The notes: generated by a model from the sequence alone, not told the origin. A stretch of 64,000 bases of DNA from Leptolyngbya boryana PCC 6306 (GCF_000353285.1 NZ_KB731324.1:4110577-4174576); one strand, 5' to 3'. Shown: positions 54,149 to 64,000, counted from the stretch's first letter. Numbers and translations are program-made.

Positions 54149-55096
54149 ATGAGCTTTTTACCCTTTGTTTCTGTGATTGTGCCAATTTATAACGGTGAAG
54201 CAGACTTACCGCCGCTCCTCGCCTGCTTGCAAGCGCAGACGTACGCGAATTTTGAGTGTTTATTGGTGGATAACAATAGCAACGATCGTACGGCAGAATT
54301 ATTAAATGAGATTGAAGATCCAAGACTACGATCGCTCAAGCAATCCGAAATTCAAAGCTCCTACGCCGCAAGAAACCTCGGAATTCAAAACGCCAAAGGT
54401 GAAATTCTTGCCTTTACGGATGCAGATTGCCGTCCCGAACCCAATTGGCTAGAAGATTTGATTCAGCCATTTTGCGATCCCGCTGTCGGACTCGTTGCAG
54501 GCGAAATCAAAGCATTACCCGGCAATACATTATTAGAACAATACGCCGATCGACAAGAAACCCTGTCTCAAAAACACACGCTCAATCATCCTTTCTGCGC
54601 TTACGGACAAACTGCAAATCTTGCCATTCGCGCCGCAGCATTCAAAGAAGTTGGATTATTCCGCCCCTACCTGACAACGGGTGGCGATGCCGATATCTGT
54701 TGGCGCATTCTGCGCGAGACGGCTTGGCAACTGCGCTTTGCTGAAACTGCGATCGTTCGTCACCGTCATCGTACGACGTTCTCCGAACTGCAAAGCCAAT
54801 GGCGTAGATATGGACGTTCAAATCGCTATCTGCATGACTTACATGGCATCGATTTAATGCGCGAACCCCAGTTTGGAGAATATCGATATCGATTGCTGCG
54901 TTGGATTTTGAAAGAATTTCCGATCGCAACGCTGAATTTAATCAAAGGCAAAGCGGCGTTTGTCGATTTGATTAACACTCCGATCGGATTGTTCTGTCTT
55001 CATGCCCGTGCCCAAGGGCAGCGACAAGCAACCCTCTCACCACAAGCACACACAATCGAGCCATTGATACAACAGCCCCAAAATTCGTTAAATTAA
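54149..55096 (+). CDS. Family 2 glycosyltransferase
   Basis: A 315-residue GT-A enzyme: FVSVIVPIYNGEADLPPLLACLQAQTY, ECLLVDNNSNDRTAELL, the metal-binding AFTDADCRPEPNW, and DADICWRIL. It transfers sugar from a nucleotide sugar, probably in surface glycan synthesis. No membrane helix. It lies 27 nt upstream of the response regulator gene. Confidence 0.93.
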   Translation: MSFLPFVSVIVPIYNGEADLPPLLACLQAQTYANFECLLVDNNSNDRTAELLNEIEDPRLRSLKQSEIQSSYAARNLGIQNAKGEILAFTDADCRPEPNWLEDLIQPFCDPAVGLVAGEIKALPGNTLLEQYADRQETLSQKHTLNHPFCAYGQTANLAIRAAAFKEVGLFRPYLTTGGDADICWRILRETAWQLRFAETAIVRHRHRTTFSELQSQWRRYGRSNRYLHDLHGIDLMREPQFGEYRYRLLRWILKEFPIATLNLIKGKAAFVDLINTPIGLFCLHARAQGQRQATLSPQAHTIEPLIQQPQNSLN

Positions 55097-55123
55097 AAAG
55101 CGAACGTGTCAGAGGGATCAACA

Positions 55124-55825
55124 ATGCCGGAGCAACTCGTATTAGTCGATGATGAGCCTGGACTCAGAGAAGCAGTGCAAGCCTATCTCGAAGACAGTGG
55201 CTACACCGTGCATACTGCCAGTAATGCCCGTGAGGGCTGGGACACTGTTCAGCGTGTGATGCCCGATCTCGTAATCACTGACATTATGATGCCGCAGGTC
55301 AGTGGCTTGGAATTCCTGAAGCAACTCCGCGACGATCCCAGATTTGAAACCTTACCTGTGATCTTTCTGACGGCGCGGGGGATGACCAACGATCGCATTC
55401 AAGGCTATGACGCAGGCTGTGATGCGTATTTACCCAAACCGTTTGATCCAGATGAGCTAGTTGCGATCGTCACTCGAATTCTCAAACAACGCGCAGCCGC
55501 GAAAGTCTCCAGTGGCGATAGTGATGCAGATATTGCAGAACTCTCGCGCCAGATTGCAGAAATTCGAGCAATTTTGATGCAGCGGGGCGCGATCGCGCAA
55601 ACGCCCGCGCCGATGAAACTTGACTTTACTCCGAGAGAGCAGAGCGTTTTGGATCTCGTCGTCGATGGTTTGATGAACAAAGAAATCGCCCGTCGGCTCG
55701 ACACCAGCGTTCGTAATGTCGAGAAATACGTCAGCCGTCTTTTTAGCAAAACGGGAACAAATAGCCGCACCGAATTAGTCAGATTCGCATTAGAACACGG
55801 GCTTACGACTCCTGCAAGTCATTAG
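55124..55825 (+). CDS. NarL/FixJ-type response regulator
   Basis: About 233 residues. The receiver domain ([14 protein letters not shown], the phosphorylated Asp in LVITDIMMP, and [15 protein letters not shown]) is followed by a linker and a LuxR-type helix-turn-helix ([43 protein letters not shown]). It is a DNA-binding transcription regulator. ATG 55124 has GAGGG upstream and fits the receiver start. It converges with the histidine kinase gene on the other strand by 23 nt overlap, so the two may form a pair. Confidence 0.93.
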   Translation: MPEQLVLVDDEPGLREAVQAYLEDSGYTVHTASNAREGWDTVQRVMPDLVITDIMMPQVSGLEFLKQLRDDPRFETLPVIFLTARGMTNDRIQGYDAGCDAYLPKPFDPDELVAIVTRILKQRAAAKVSSGDSDADIAELSRQIAEIRAILMQRGAIAQTPAPMKLDFTPREQSVLDLVVDGLMNKEIARRLDTSVRNVEKYVSRLFSKTGTNSRTELVRFALEHGLTTPASH

Positions 55826-56645
55826 CACTAAATCGAACGGCAATCATCGTATTCGGAATGCGGCTGACGGTGAGAATGCCGTCGATTTGCTGTACAAGTG
55901 AATTAATCAACTGAAAACCCAGTGATCGCGGCGACATCAAATCTAAGTCGGTTGGAAACCGCTCCCCGCTATCGCTGACAATCAGTGTGATCTGAGCATC
56001 TGTAATTCGCAATGAAACGGTAATTTCTCCAAATTCCCCCGCTAAGCCATGTTTCAGAGCGTTGGAAACAAGCTCATTCAAAATTAACCCGACCGGAACG
56101 GCTCGATTTGAGGAGAGTTCAATCTCTCCTTGAATTTCAGTCCGGAAGGTAATGCGATTTGGTTCGATCGCATAGATTCGCACTAGAATTGCCGTCAAGC
56201 TCTGAATGTATTCGCCTAAATTGATTCGAGTTATCTGACTCGACTGAGAAAGCCGTTCGTGAACGAGCGCGATCGATCGAATCCGGCTCTGATTATTTCG
56301 CAAGATCGTTTGCACAGTCGGATCTTGTGTTCGCATTGCTTGCAGATCGAGCAAACTCGAAACGACTTGCAAATTGTTTTTCACCCGATGGTGAATCTCA
56401 CGCAGTAAAATCTCTTTTTCTCGCACAGACGCTCGAAGTTGAGCAACGTCTAAACTCGTTTCTGCTTGCTGAATCACCGTCTGAGCACTTTCGAGCACGT
56501 TGAGCGCAGACTGGAACTCTTCGTGAATCTCACTGGACAGACTTAAATTAGACTGCGACAACACTCGATCTCGAATGACAGCAATACGTTGCCGAATGGC
56601 ATCTAACTGCTGGGAAAACCCATTATTACTCGGACTAGAAATCAT
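55803..56645 (-). CDS. HisKA_2-type sensor histidine kinase, likely partner of the convergent regulator
   Basis: A 280-residue soluble kinase of the HWE/HisKA_2 type. The phospho-acceptor His is in [23 protein letters not shown], with the N-box in [16 protein letters not shown] and later ATP-lid blocks ([25 protein letters not shown]). The N-terminal ~95 residues are a coiled coil without a recognised sensor domain. It ends 23 nt inside the response regulator gene on the opposite strand, so the two are head-to-tail neighbours in a convergent pair (inference of cognate pair). Confidence 0.9.
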   Translation of the reverse strand: MISSPSNNGFSQQLDAIRQRIAVIRDRVLSQSNLSLSSEIHEEFQSALNVLESAQTVIQQAETSLDVAQLRASVREKEILLREIHHRVKNNLQVVSSLLDLQAMRTQDPTVQTILRNNQSRIRSIALVHERLSQSSQITRINLGEYIQSLTAILVRIYAIEPNRITFRTEIQGEIELSSNRAVPVGLILNELVSNALKHGLAGEFGEITVSLRITDAQITLIVSDSGERFPTDLDLMSPRSLGFQLINSLVQQIDGILTVSRIPNTMIAVRFSANDLQES

Positions 56646-57010
56646 TCACGTTTTCAGGGAACTCAACCAAAATCAGCCGATTTGCCGTTGCGAGGGCGGA
56701 TTGAGGGGGCGGATCAATTAGCCGACGCAGAGACTTCGGATAGGGTGCGAAATGTTCGCAACTTGCTTACCGAAGTACTCTCGCGGACAGGAACTTACAC
56801 ATCAATAAATGCAACTAGGGGGATTGTGTATGCAATCTACCATTGAATGTACATGGGCTGAAATCCCTTCTGTGACAGTTTTTTGATGAGAGTAATCAAT
56901 GACATCAGTTATACTCAATGACTTAGGTATCGATTACTGAAACGTTTTTTTAAGCTGTACATTACATTAGATATAGTCCCGTAACCTGCCAGTAATGTTT
57001 GAGGCGATTT
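56646..57010 (+). other. Gene-free stretch between kinase and PHP gene
   Basis: About 365 nt upstream of both the histidine kinase and the PHP gene. No convincing ORF, tRNA or repeat is visible; it must hold both promoters. Confidence 0.5.
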
Positions 57011-57712
57011 ATGGCTGCTTATCTTGCTCCCGGTTCGATTGTAGACGTTCCAGCCGCGCAAGATGCGGTGGCTCTCAGAAAGGTGTTTGCTTCGTTGACA
57101 GCGGAAAGCTGTCCGCGTACTTATAACTTCCATATGCATACCAAGCATTCAGATGGGCAGTTAGTTCCTGAAGCGTTGGCGCAACAGGCGATCGATTTGT
57201 CTCTCCAAGGGTTTGCAATTACGGATCACCATCAGATCTCTGGAAATCAAGCGGCTCAGCGTTATTTGAAGGCGCAGCAGGCTTTGGGATTTGCGGTTCC
57301 CCAGTTATGGACGGGAACGGAAATTACGGCTAGATTGCTCGATACGGAAGTTCATATTTTAGGGTTTGCGTTTAATCCAGGGCATTCTGCGATCGCATCT
57401 TATTTTACGGGGGTTGCTCCCCAAGGCGATCGTGCTCATGCAGTGAATGTGGTTGGGGCAATTCAACAAGCAGGCGGCATCGCAGTTTTGGCGCATCCAG
57501 CTCGATATCGTCGATCGGCAGATGAATTAATTCCGGCGGCGGCAATGATTGGCATCGATGGCGTGGAAACGTTCTACGCCTACAACAATCCAAAGCCTTG
57601 GACTCCTAGCCCGAAGGAAACTTACCGAGTTGCAAAGCTGCAATCTCAGTATCAGTTGCTCAGTACCTGTGGGACAGATACACATGGCATGAGCTTATTG
57701 CAGAGATTGTAG
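57011..57712 (+). CDS. PHP-domain phosphoesterase
   Basis: A 233-residue metal-dependent PHP protein. Metal ligands appear in YNFHMHTKHSDGQLVPEA, FAITDHHQI, AVLAHPARYR and TCGTDTHGM. PHP enzymes hydrolyse phosphate esters, such as 3',5'-nucleoside bisphosphates; the substrate is unsure. The start ATG 57011 has GAGG upstream. A hairpin follows the stop. Confidence 0.9.
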   Translation: MAAYLAPGSIVDVPAAQDAVALRKVFASLTAESCPRTYNFHMHTKHSDGQLVPEALAQQAIDLSLQGFAITDHHQISGNQAAQRYLKAQQALGFAVPQLWTGTEITARLLDTEVHILGFAFNPGHSAIASYFTGVAPQGDRAHAVNVVGAIQQAGGIAVLAHPARYRRSADELIPAAAMIGIDGVETFYAYNNPKPWTPSPKETYRVAKLQSQYQLLSTCGTDTHGMSLLQRL

Positions 57713-57728
57713 GCTTAAAGACTGCGAA

Positions 57729-57759
57729 GGGCAAAAGCAACTTGAAAATGCTTCTGCCC
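57729..57759 (+). terminator. Hairpin after the PHP gene
   Basis: An 11-bp stem with one mismatch (57729-57739 with 57749-57759, GGGCAAAAGCA) 17 nt after the PHP stop, followed by GTTAAATTATG. A weak terminator candidate. Confidence 0.55.
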
Positions 57760-57854
57760 GTTAAATTATGAGAAATATTGCTAGAAAATTCTAGAAAATT
57801 AATGAAGATCAAGACTTGTGATGTTGAAATGCAGCGCTTCAGGTTTGCAAGAAC

Positions 57855-57956
57855 TTAGCCCATGCGAGACATAAACGTAACCAGCATCATACAAGCCATA
57901 GCAAACAACACAGCCATTCCCACAGATTGACCCAAGTGCTTCTTAGAAGTCTGCAT
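57855..57956 (-). CDS. Small 33-residue membrane protein
   Basis: A 33-residue ORF on the minus strand, shorter than most gene callers accept. Its sequence runs basic N-terminus (MQTSKKHLGQSV), one hydrophobic helix (GMAVLFAMACMMLVTF), then MSRMG. An AGGA ribosome site lies 8-9 nt upstream. The upstream 200 nt are AT-rich and gene-free. In the same gap GTTACA and CTTACA hexamers stand 13 nt apart on the minus strand, near the HLR1 motif of the light-stress regulator RpaB, but imperfect. I do not recognise the protein; the size and helix are like accessory subunits of photosynthetic or respiratory complexes (inference). Confidence 0.55.
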   Translation of the reverse strand: MQTSKKHLGQSVGMAVLFAMACMMLVTFMSRMG

Positions 57957-58182
57957 ATTTGTTTTCCTGTGTCTTAACGAGTTCTTTAACAGTATCAGGA
58001 TCGCTATGGTCGCAATTAAAAAGTAATCTAAGTTACCAATTCGATATGAATCTTTATGTAAGGTTCAGTTGTAACTCAGTTTTTCATTGACTTTTCATTG
58101 CCACTTTGATTGGTAACCGAGCAATCAGGACACAGGAATTTCAGTGGGATTTCAGCGATGTTTCATGTCAGAAATCGCTGCT

Positions 58183-60162
58183 TTAGGAAGCTACTTCAGA
58201 GTTTGTAGAATGTTCAGCTTCTGGAATGTTGTCGATTCCTTCATCACTGGGATGGAAGTATTGATAGATTTGCTTTGCGATCGCCATCCCAATTCCTGGA
58301 ACCGTGGCTAATTGCTCAGGGCTTGCTTCGCGAATGTAATCAATTGATCGAAATTCCGCTAAAAGTAGCTTTTGCCGATGATGACCTAAGCCGGGAATTT
58401 CATCTAAGCTCGATCGCCGCATTCGAGTTGTGCGTTGCTGACGATGGAAGCTGACTGCAAATCGGTGTGCTTCATCTCGTAATCGTCGAAGTAACTGCAC
58501 TCCAGGCTGTTCTGCTTCTGTTTCTAAGGGCAAAGATTCACCCGGCAAGAAAATCTCTTCTCGCTGTTTCGCCAAGCTAATCACTTTGATGTCTTCGAGC
58601 AGGTTCATCTCGCGCAGCACTTTGACGACCGCTGAAAGTTGACCTTTTCCGCCATCAATCATCACAACATCAGGAAAATCAGCCAGTGCAGAGGTTTGAG
58701 ATTTCAATGCAGAGGTTTGAGACGCAGCCACGATCTCTTCACCTCTCGCTTTTGCCGTCGCGTACTTCTTAAATCGACGAGAAATCACTTCCGCCATACT
58801 GGCAAAGTCATCGGAACGACCCGATCGCACTTCTGGATTCTTGATTTTGTAGTGTCGATAATGCTGTTTCGCAGGTTGCCCATCGATGAAGACAACCTGG
58901 GATGCCACTGCATCTGACCCTTGAATATGCGAAATGTCATAGCCTTCGATTCGGCGCGGCAACTCTGGGAGATCCAGGATTTCAGCCAGATCTTGCATCG
59001 ATTGAGTATTACGATCGGCAAATTTTTGCGTTCGTGCCAACTCAAACCCCGCATTGCGCTCAACCATTTCAATCAGTTCTGCTTTGGTTTGACGTTGAGG
59101 AGCCACGATCGAGATTTTTCGCCCTTTCGCTTGGCTCAAAAACTCCGCCAACATCTCACCATCGGGTAATTCATGTTGAACGAGAATTTCCGCCGGAATC
59201 TCAACCGGATCGACCGTTTGGTAATGTTCTTCTAACACGCGCTGCAAGATTGCACCCGGTTCAGCATGAGCATCCGCAAAGAATCCTAATCGCCCAACCA
59301 AGCGGCCTGCCCGGATTTGGAAAAGTTGGATGCAGGCGTGCTGATCGTCAGCCGCAAGCGCGATCGCATCTCGTGAAATCGTGTCATCGGGTAACGCAAC
59401 TTTTTGCTCTGCACTCAAGCTTTTCAAGCCTGCAATCTGATCTCGCAGTCGTGCCGCATGTTCAAAGTTCAAATTCTCTGCGGCAACTTCCATTTGAGCC
59501 ATCAGAGATTCTTCCAGTTCGCGAGTTCGGCCCTGGAAAATCATGGCGACTTTCTGAACTGTTTTCCGGTAATCCTCAGACGAGATTAAAGCCTGACAAA
59601 CGCCCGGACAGCGCCCAATATCGTAATTGAGACAAGGACGATCTTTGAATAAAGGTTGGGGACGTTGGCGCAGCGGAAAGATGCGTTTCACCAAATGCAA
59701 CGTGGTTCGCAGCGTGCGGCTATCCACATAAGGTCCATAATAGCGATCGCGTTCTTTCGCCATGCGCCGCTTGCGCGTAATGAAAATCCGAGGATACGGC
59801 TCTGACCAGGTGATACAAAGGTAGGGATATTTCTTGTCATCTTTCAACAACACATTAAAGTGCGGCTGATGTTGACGAATCAGGTTTGCCTCTAATGCTA
59901 AAGCTTCTGCTTCAGTATCGGTCACAATCACTTCGATTTCGACCACTTGGCGCATCATCAGCGCGATTCGGGGTCGAGTATCATGACCATTGAAATAAGA
60001 CCGGAGCCGCGATCGCAGTCGTTTCGATTTACCAATGTAGAGAATTTGATCCGTACGATCGCGCATGTAATACACACCCGGCTCTTGCGGAATTTCTTTT
60101 AGCCGAGTCTCTAAACGTTCGAGATCATCGATTAGTAACGGAGTTTCAGGGTGATCAGTCAC
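58183..60162 (-). CDS. uvrC: Excinuclease ABC subunit C
   Basis: A 659-residue nucleotide-excision-repair nuclease. It has the N-terminal GIY-YIG domain ([26 protein letters not shown]), the Cys-rich linker ([21 protein letters not shown]), a UVR motif ([13 protein letters not shown]), the RNase H-like endonuclease core ([24 protein letters not shown] and [16 protein letters not shown]), and a C-terminal helix-hairpin-helix pair ([38 protein letters not shown]). It makes both cuts around bulky lesions with UvrA and UvrB. Full length. Confidence 0.98.
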   Translation of the reverse strand: MTDHPETPLLIDDLERLETRLKEIPQEPGVYYMRDRTDQILYIGKSKRLRSRLRSYFNGHDTRPRIALMMRQVVEIEVIVTDTEAEALALEANLIRQHQPHFNVLLKDDKKYPYLCITWSEPYPRIFITRKRRMAKERDRYYGPYVDSRTLRTTLHLVKRIFPLRQRPQPLFKDRPCLNYDIGRCPGVCQALISSEDYRKTVQKVAMIFQGRTRELEESLMAQMEVAAENLNFEHAARLRDQIAGLKSLSAEQKVALPDDTISRDAIALAADDQHACIQLFQIRAGRLVGRLGFFADAHAEPGAILQRVLEEHYQTVDPVEIPAEILVQHELPDGEMLAEFLSQAKGRKISIVAPQRQTKAELIEMVERNAGFELARTQKFADRNTQSMQDLAEILDLPELPRRIEGYDISHIQGSDAVASQVVFIDGQPAKQHYRHYKIKNPEVRSGRSDDFASMAEVISRRFKKYATAKARGEEIVAASQTSALKSQTSALADFPDVVMIDGGKGQLSAVVKVLREMNLLEDIKVISLAKQREEIFLPGESLPLETEAEQPGVQLLRRLRDEAHRFAVSFHRQQRTTRMRRSSLDEIPGLGHHRQKLLLAEFRSIDYIREASPEQLATVPGIGMAIAKQIYQYFHPSDEGIDNIPEAEHSTNSEVAS

Positions 60163-60284
60163 TTAAAACTTTATCTAAGAGGGGATTGTTTAAATTTTAA
60201 ATCAATCCTCAAGGATAAGGGTGACGATCACCGAACCTGAGTGACTATAGTGCGAGATATCAGTCTTGACTTGCCACAACCCCT

Positions 60285-60479
60285 ATGAATCTACAAGAGT
60301 TTGAGAGCCAAACTCGCAACAACATTGAACGAGCGCTCACCCAATTGCAGACCGCAACTCTCTTACTGTCTGCTCTCGAAATTCAGATTTTAGAATCCGG
60401 CGATACCGTGAAGAATTTAAGTTTGACGATCGAACAATTTATCAATACGCAGCAGGACAGCGAAACGACGATCGTCTAA
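60285..60479 (+). CDS. Small helical protein
   Basis: A 64-residue soluble, helical protein (MNLQEFESQTRNNIERALTQ, LLLSALEIQILESGDTVKNLS). Repeats of hydrophobic heptads suggest a coiled-coil. No family recognised. A terminator follows at 60498. Confidence 0.65.
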   Translation: MNLQEFESQTRNNIERALTQLQTATLLLSALEIQILESGDTVKNLSLTIEQFINTQQDSETTIV

Positions 60480-60497
60480 AGGTTTTTGATTGCAGCG

Positions 60498-60533
60498 ATC
60501 GGGAGCGAGAAATTCATGTCGCCCCCGATTTTT
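60498..60533 (+). terminator. Terminator after the 64-residue gene
   Basis: Arms 60498-60508 and 60519-60529 pair with one mismatch (ATCGGGAGCGA), then a run of T on the plus strand. It lies between converging genes. Confidence 0.75.
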
Positions 60534-60535
60534 GC

Positions 60536-60931
60536 TTATCCAAGCACGGATCGAATCACCTCAAGCAATTCTAAGAGTCGAATCGGTTTGACTAAATATC
60601 GTTGTGCTCCTAAACCTAGCGCTCGGCGCTGATCTGCGATAAATGCACGAGCCGAGACCACAATCACGGGAATCTCCCGCCAGTCTGGAGACTCCTGCAT
60701 GCGCTCTAAAATGTCACATCCATCCATGTCTGGTAGCTTCAAATCTAGCAGGACAATTTGAGGTTTGAAGTCCGTCAATGCGCGTTCAAAGCCTGTTCCC
60801 GTTGCCAACGATTGCACTTCAAAGCCCTGGTAGACCAGATAATCTTCGAGTAATCGTCGGTTTGGCTCATTGTCCTCAATGAGTAGAATTCGGATCGAAT
60901 CGATCGCTCCTGTTTCTTGATCAGTTGTCAT
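60536..60931 (-). CDS. CheY-like single-domain response regulator
   Basis: A 131-residue receiver domain: RILLIEDNEPNRRLLEDYLVYQG, the phospho-acceptor Asp in IVLLDLKLPDMDG, and Lys in RYLVKPIRLLELLEV. No output domain, so it works by protein contact, as in phosphorelays. I chose ATG 60931; the frame extends to 60997 without a receiver-fold reason. Confidence 0.92.
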   Translation of the reverse strand: MTTDQETGAIDSIRILLIEDNEPNRRLLEDYLVYQGFEVQSLATGTGFERALTDFKPQIVLLDLKLPDMDGCDILERMQESPDWREIPVIVVSARAFIADQRRALGLGAQRYLVKPIRLLELLEVIRSVLG

Positions 60932-61134
60932 CTCGTATGCACCCTTGTTGACTCTATTTTCGGTCAACGTGGAGAAATAGCGAGAGTAATTCGCCAATTC
61001 ATAGGCTTAAATCTGGGGAATAAATTACCCGAAACAGTCCTTTATGTATCAAATTTCACATGGCTGTCTCAGCAAATCAAGTCTAATCGGCAAACTTTAG
61101 AAAAATTAGAGATTAATTTAAGATCCGTATGAAC

Positions 61135-63225
61135 TTAGGCGTTGGGGAGCAAGAGCGGGCGATCGACAACTTCAGGCTCATCGAATAAAATCATCGAGCA
61201 TTGGATTTGTACTGAAATTTGGGAGACGAGATTACCCAAAATCAATCCTCCGGCTGTATTGGGAGTCTGAGACGACCGTAAAATCAGTAGGTCAAAAGAT
61301 TTTGAGGCAGCAACGATCGCTCGTCCGATATCGTCCTCGGGGATAATCACAATTTCGGTGGCGATCTGCTCGACTTGGGGAGCTAGCTTTTCAACGAGGA
61401 GGTCGAGTTGGGATCTGATCCAGGCAATTTTGCTTGCAGAAGTAGTTCGACCACAGACATGCATCAGCGTCATTTGTCCGTTTGTCGCAGTTGCAATGTT
61501 CAGCGCAAATTGGAGAGCAGAAATCGATCGTAATGTCAGATTTTCTATCGGGATCAGAATTTTCTGAAATTGACTCGGCGATTTGAGCAAACGCGCCACG
61601 GCAACAGGGCAAGGAGCAGCATACAAGACATCGCTGACGATCGTTCTAAATAATCGTTCTCCAAATCGGCTTTGTCGTCCCCAGCCCATGATGATTAGAT
61701 TCGCGTGATGTTCTCGGCTCGCACGAGTGATGCCTTGAGCGATGCGATCATCAATGCGAAGAATCGGTGAGACTTCAACATCAAACGATTGCGCGAATTG
61801 AGTTGCCCGTTCGAGCAGTAATTCACTGCGATCGAGGCGTTCTTGCATCTGTGAGGAGTTAAGATGCGATTGAGAAAATGCGACGGCAAATGGAATTAAT
61901 CGCCCCGAATGCGATCGGGCAATTAACGCAGCTAATTCTAGCAAGTTCGCTTCGGTATTCGGGTTGTACACCGGGACTAAGACGGTCATTTGACTGATCC
62001 AAACTGGATCAGCAAGCGTGGGGGGTAAATCTTCGACGGTTTCGGCTTGAAGTTCGGTGGCGAATCGGGCAGTCAGAATCGGACCGAGTGTCGAAGTGAC
62101 TAACATCAGCACAATCACACTGTTGAGAACGCCTTCTGTCAGTAATCCAGCCCGATAGCCAACTAAGGTAGCAGCAAGTGTGGCAGCAACTTGAGGCAGA
62201 GACAGCGATCCCATCACCATCATCTCTGTCCAACTGTAGCGATATGCCAGTTTTGCCAGAACTGCCGCCGCCATTTTGCTGAAAATTAGACCGACCACGA
62301 TCGCGATCGTCAGTCCTAGTAATTTCGGATCGCTCAAACTTTGAATAAACACCGGAACCCGAATCAGCAATCCCATGTCCACAAAGAAAATCGGAATAAA
62401 CAAAACACTGCCGACAAAGACAACTTTCTCTTTGACCGGGCTATCGCCGACCACCCGATTGACGGCAAGCCCCGACAGAAACGCACCGACAATCTTTTCA
62501 ACGCCAATCAGTTGTGCTCCAACTGATGCGAGAAATACGGCGAGTAGCACAAAAAGAAATTGATTGCCTTCTTCATCGCCAGAGCGTTTAAAGAATTCAC
62601 GTCCTGCTTTGTCAAACCCGACAAGAATCACGATCGTATAAATCCCTAACGATCCCAAGAGTGTGAACAGCTTGAAGACTGTGAAATCTCCTGCATGAAT
62701 TCCGATACAGATTGCTAAAACCAGCAGCGCGCCAATATCAGTAAAAATCGTTGCGCCAATCGTGACGGTCACGGCTTCATTATTGACGATACCTAGCCGA
62801 CTGACGATCGGATAAGCAAGTAAGGTGTGAGACGCAAACAAAGAACCTATCAAAATAGCAGGGTTCCAATCAAATCCAAACAATCGACCCACGATCGTTC
62901 CGACGATTAATGGAACTAAAAAAGTAAAAGTCCCAAATCCAATCGAGCGGTTTCGAGTGCGTGTAAATTGGTCAATATCAATTTCTAGTCCTGCCACAAA
63001 CATCAAATAAATCAGTCCGATGTCCGAGAGTAGATTCATTGTTTCAGACTCGGTCTGAAAAATATTCAGACCATTGGGTCCTAATGCGACTCCTGCGGCA
63101 AGTAAGCCGACTAATCCTGGCAGGCGTAATCGCTCAAATATCAAAGGAACGACGAGAATAACCGCCAGCAGAATCACGAAGGCAACAATCGGTTCTTGAA
63201 ACAAGCCAGCGGTTAGCAATAACAT
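61135..63225 (-). CDS. CPA2-type cation/proton antiporter with universal-stress domains
   Basis: A 696-residue protein. The N-terminal ~395 residues form about 12 membrane helices of the Na+/H+ antiporter CPA2 (KefB/NhaS-like) type (FERLRLPGLVGLLAAGVALGPNG, FLVPLIVGTIVGRLFGF, LFVLLAVFLASVGAQLIG). The C-terminal ~300 residues carry two UspA-like domains (VLVPVYNPNTEANLLELAALIA and ILIPIENLTLRSISALQFALNIA). It exchanges monovalent cations for protons, with the stress domains probably binding nucleotide. No terminator is obvious beyond the stop. Confidence 0.9.
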   Translation of the reverse strand: MLLLTAGLFQEPIVAFVILLAVILVVPLIFERLRLPGLVGLLAAGVALGPNGLNIFQTESETMNLLSDIGLIYLMFVAGLEIDIDQFTRTRNRSIGFGTFTFLVPLIVGTIVGRLFGFDWNPAILIGSLFASHTLLAYPIVSRLGIVNNEAVTVTIGATIFTDIGALLVLAICIGIHAGDFTVFKLFTLLGSLGIYTIVILVGFDKAGREFFKRSGDEEGNQFLFVLLAVFLASVGAQLIGVEKIVGAFLSGLAVNRVVGDSPVKEKVVFVGSVLFIPIFFVDMGLLIRVPVFIQSLSDPKLLGLTIAIVVGLIFSKMAAAVLAKLAYRYSWTEMMVMGSLSLPQVAATLAATLVGYRAGLLTEGVLNSVIVLMLVTSTLGPILTARFATELQAETVEDLPPTLADPVWISQMTVLVPVYNPNTEANLLELAALIARSHSGRLIPFAVAFSQSHLNSSQMQERLDRSELLLERATQFAQSFDVEVSPILRIDDRIAQGITRASREHHANLIIMGWGRQSRFGERLFRTIVSDVLYAAPCPVAVARLLKSPSQFQKILIPIENLTLRSISALQFALNIATATNGQMTLMHVCGRTTSASKIAWIRSQLDLLVEKLAPQVEQIATEIVIIPEDDIGRAIVAASKSFDLLILRSSQTPNTAGGLILGNLVSQISVQIQCSMILFDEPEVVDRPLLLPNA

Positions 63226-63280
63226 AGATTCATGTGCATAAACTTAATGTGTATCGATCCAGATGCCTGCCAAACTCTAT

Positions 63281-63943
63281 CTAGAGGTGAATTTGGCTGA
63301 GAATGACTCTGAGGCGATCGTAATCATCTTTTAACAATAAGCTGAGCATTCGCCCGGCCTGTACCAGCCAAGCACGATCGGCTTTTCGCAACTGATAAAT
63401 TTCGCGAATTGCTGCCGCTGTTAAAGCATCGACCGGAGCGCTTCCAACTTGTAGCAAGGTTCTGAGAAAATCAAGTTCGTTACTAAATTCAATAATCTCA
63501 TCTGAATCGCAAGCATAAACGGCTTGATGAATCTGAGGGGGACGAGGGGGAAGATGTTGATAAAGCGTTCCGCCTTTTGAGCCGTTCTTTTTATTTCCGC
63601 CTGCTTGATAACCGACGATCGCGGATCGAAATTCCGTTCTGAGCATGGCAAAAATCTGCGGCTGTTGTTCGCGCAGTTCTTGCATGGACATCCCTAATGC
63701 ACGCGCGCGGTGAACGGTGTCGATCGGGCTAGTGGTGGCATGATAGACCACCGCATAAATGAGATTATTCGATTCTTCATCGATCGCTTTTACCCAACTT
63801 CCAAACGGAGGCATCACCGGAAAAGCAAGATCGTCTGGTTCAAGACACTGAGCGAGAAATTCAGTGGTTGCTGTCTCGATCACTTCTGCAATGTGGTTTG
63901 CAGGGCGATTTTGAGCAGAAAATTGAGGAAGAGGAAGCCGCAT
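63281..63943 (-). CDS. HAS-barrel domain protein
   Basis: A 220-residue soluble protein. The N-terminal half (AVIETATTEFLAQC, then FPVMPPFGSWVKAIDEESNNLIYAVVYHATTSPID) has the HAS-barrel pattern known from HerA-type ATPases and cyanobacterial proteins of unknown function. The second half (SKGGTLYQHLPPRPPQIHQAVYACDSDEIIEFS, then ALTAAAIREIYQLRKADRAWLVQAGRMLSLLLKDDYDRL) is helical. It sits 55 nt upstream of the antiporter gene on the same strand, so both may share a transcript. Confidence 0.85.
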   Translation of the reverse strand: MRLPLPQFSAQNRPANHIAEVIETATTEFLAQCLEPDDLAFPVMPPFGSWVKAIDEESNNLIYAVVYHATTSPIDTVHRARALGMSMQELREQQPQIFAMLRTEFRSAIVGYQAGGNKKNGSKGGTLYQHLPPRPPQIHQAVYACDSDEIIEFSNELDFLRTLLQVGSAPVDALTAAAIREIYQLRKADRAWLVQAGRMLSLLLKDDYDRLRVILSQIHL

Positions 63944-64000
63944 AGATGCTCACGAATTCAGCGTGTCTTGAGCATAGCAGGTCTGTTTGTTTACGATCCA

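Overview
This window is a stretch of cyanobacterial chromosome. The evidence is psbU (a photosystem II extrinsic subunit), many copies of the HIP1-type octamer GCGATCGC and its core CGATCG, several protein families found mainly in cyanobacteria (DUF2839, HAS-barrel, DUF6930-like, Nif11, PRC-barrel), and scattered biosynthetic genes rather than large operons. I cannot name the species; a Leptolyngbya-like or other filamentous or biofilm-forming lineage would fit. I see no insertion sequence, prophage integrase, CRISPR array or rRNA operon.

Left part (1-16.8 kb), the most unusual region. After a partial gene with three ChW-like repeats, a pseudokinase fused to a phosphate-binding-protein-like domain and a lone Nif11 protein, there is a tightly packed minus-strand operon (14674 down to 3777). 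It encodes baseplate parts of an extracellular contractile injection system (eCIS): a gp25/gpW-like protein, a baseplate J-like protein of the TIGR02243 type and a tail-protein-I-like protein of the TIGR02242 type. Four unusual proteins follow in the same run: a DUF4159-like protein, a membrane HAMP protein with a CxxCH (c-type heme) sensor domain, an Ig-like/TM/WD40 protein and a winged-helix/Ig/TM/Ig protein. A divergent AAA+ ATPase of the eCIS type lies across a palindrome-rich promoter region. Sheath, tube and spike genes are not in the window, so this is a baseplate plus membrane-attachment module.

Middle part (16.8-34.5 kb), mostly single genes: a GHL10 glycosyl hydrolase-like protein, an NTF2-like protein, an Rpn/DUF2887 nuclease, nadB, psbU, a DinG-like helicase that has lost its Walker A motif, a MASE1 histidine kinase, a succinate dehydrogenase flavoprotein, a TauE/SafE-type membrane protein with a ferric-reductase-like tail, an IscA/SufA-type Fe-S carrier and a Uma2 nuclease with an in-frame 21-bp repeat array.

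Right part (34.5-64 kb), housekeeping and signalling genes: HU with two matching GTCTCA-NN-TGAGAC palindromes upstream, a CobD-like aminotransferase overlapping a flavin disulfide-reductase relative without redox cysteines, hisS, phoH, a GH1 beta-glucosidase, purF and purL, pyrH-frr, a PRC-barrel protein, tRNA-Lys(UUU), a CHASE4 histidine kinase, a convergent histidine kinase/response regulator pair, a PHP phosphoesterase, a previously hidden 33-residue membrane ORF, uvrC, a CheY-like regulator, a CPA2 antiporter with universal-stress domains and a HAS-barrel protein.
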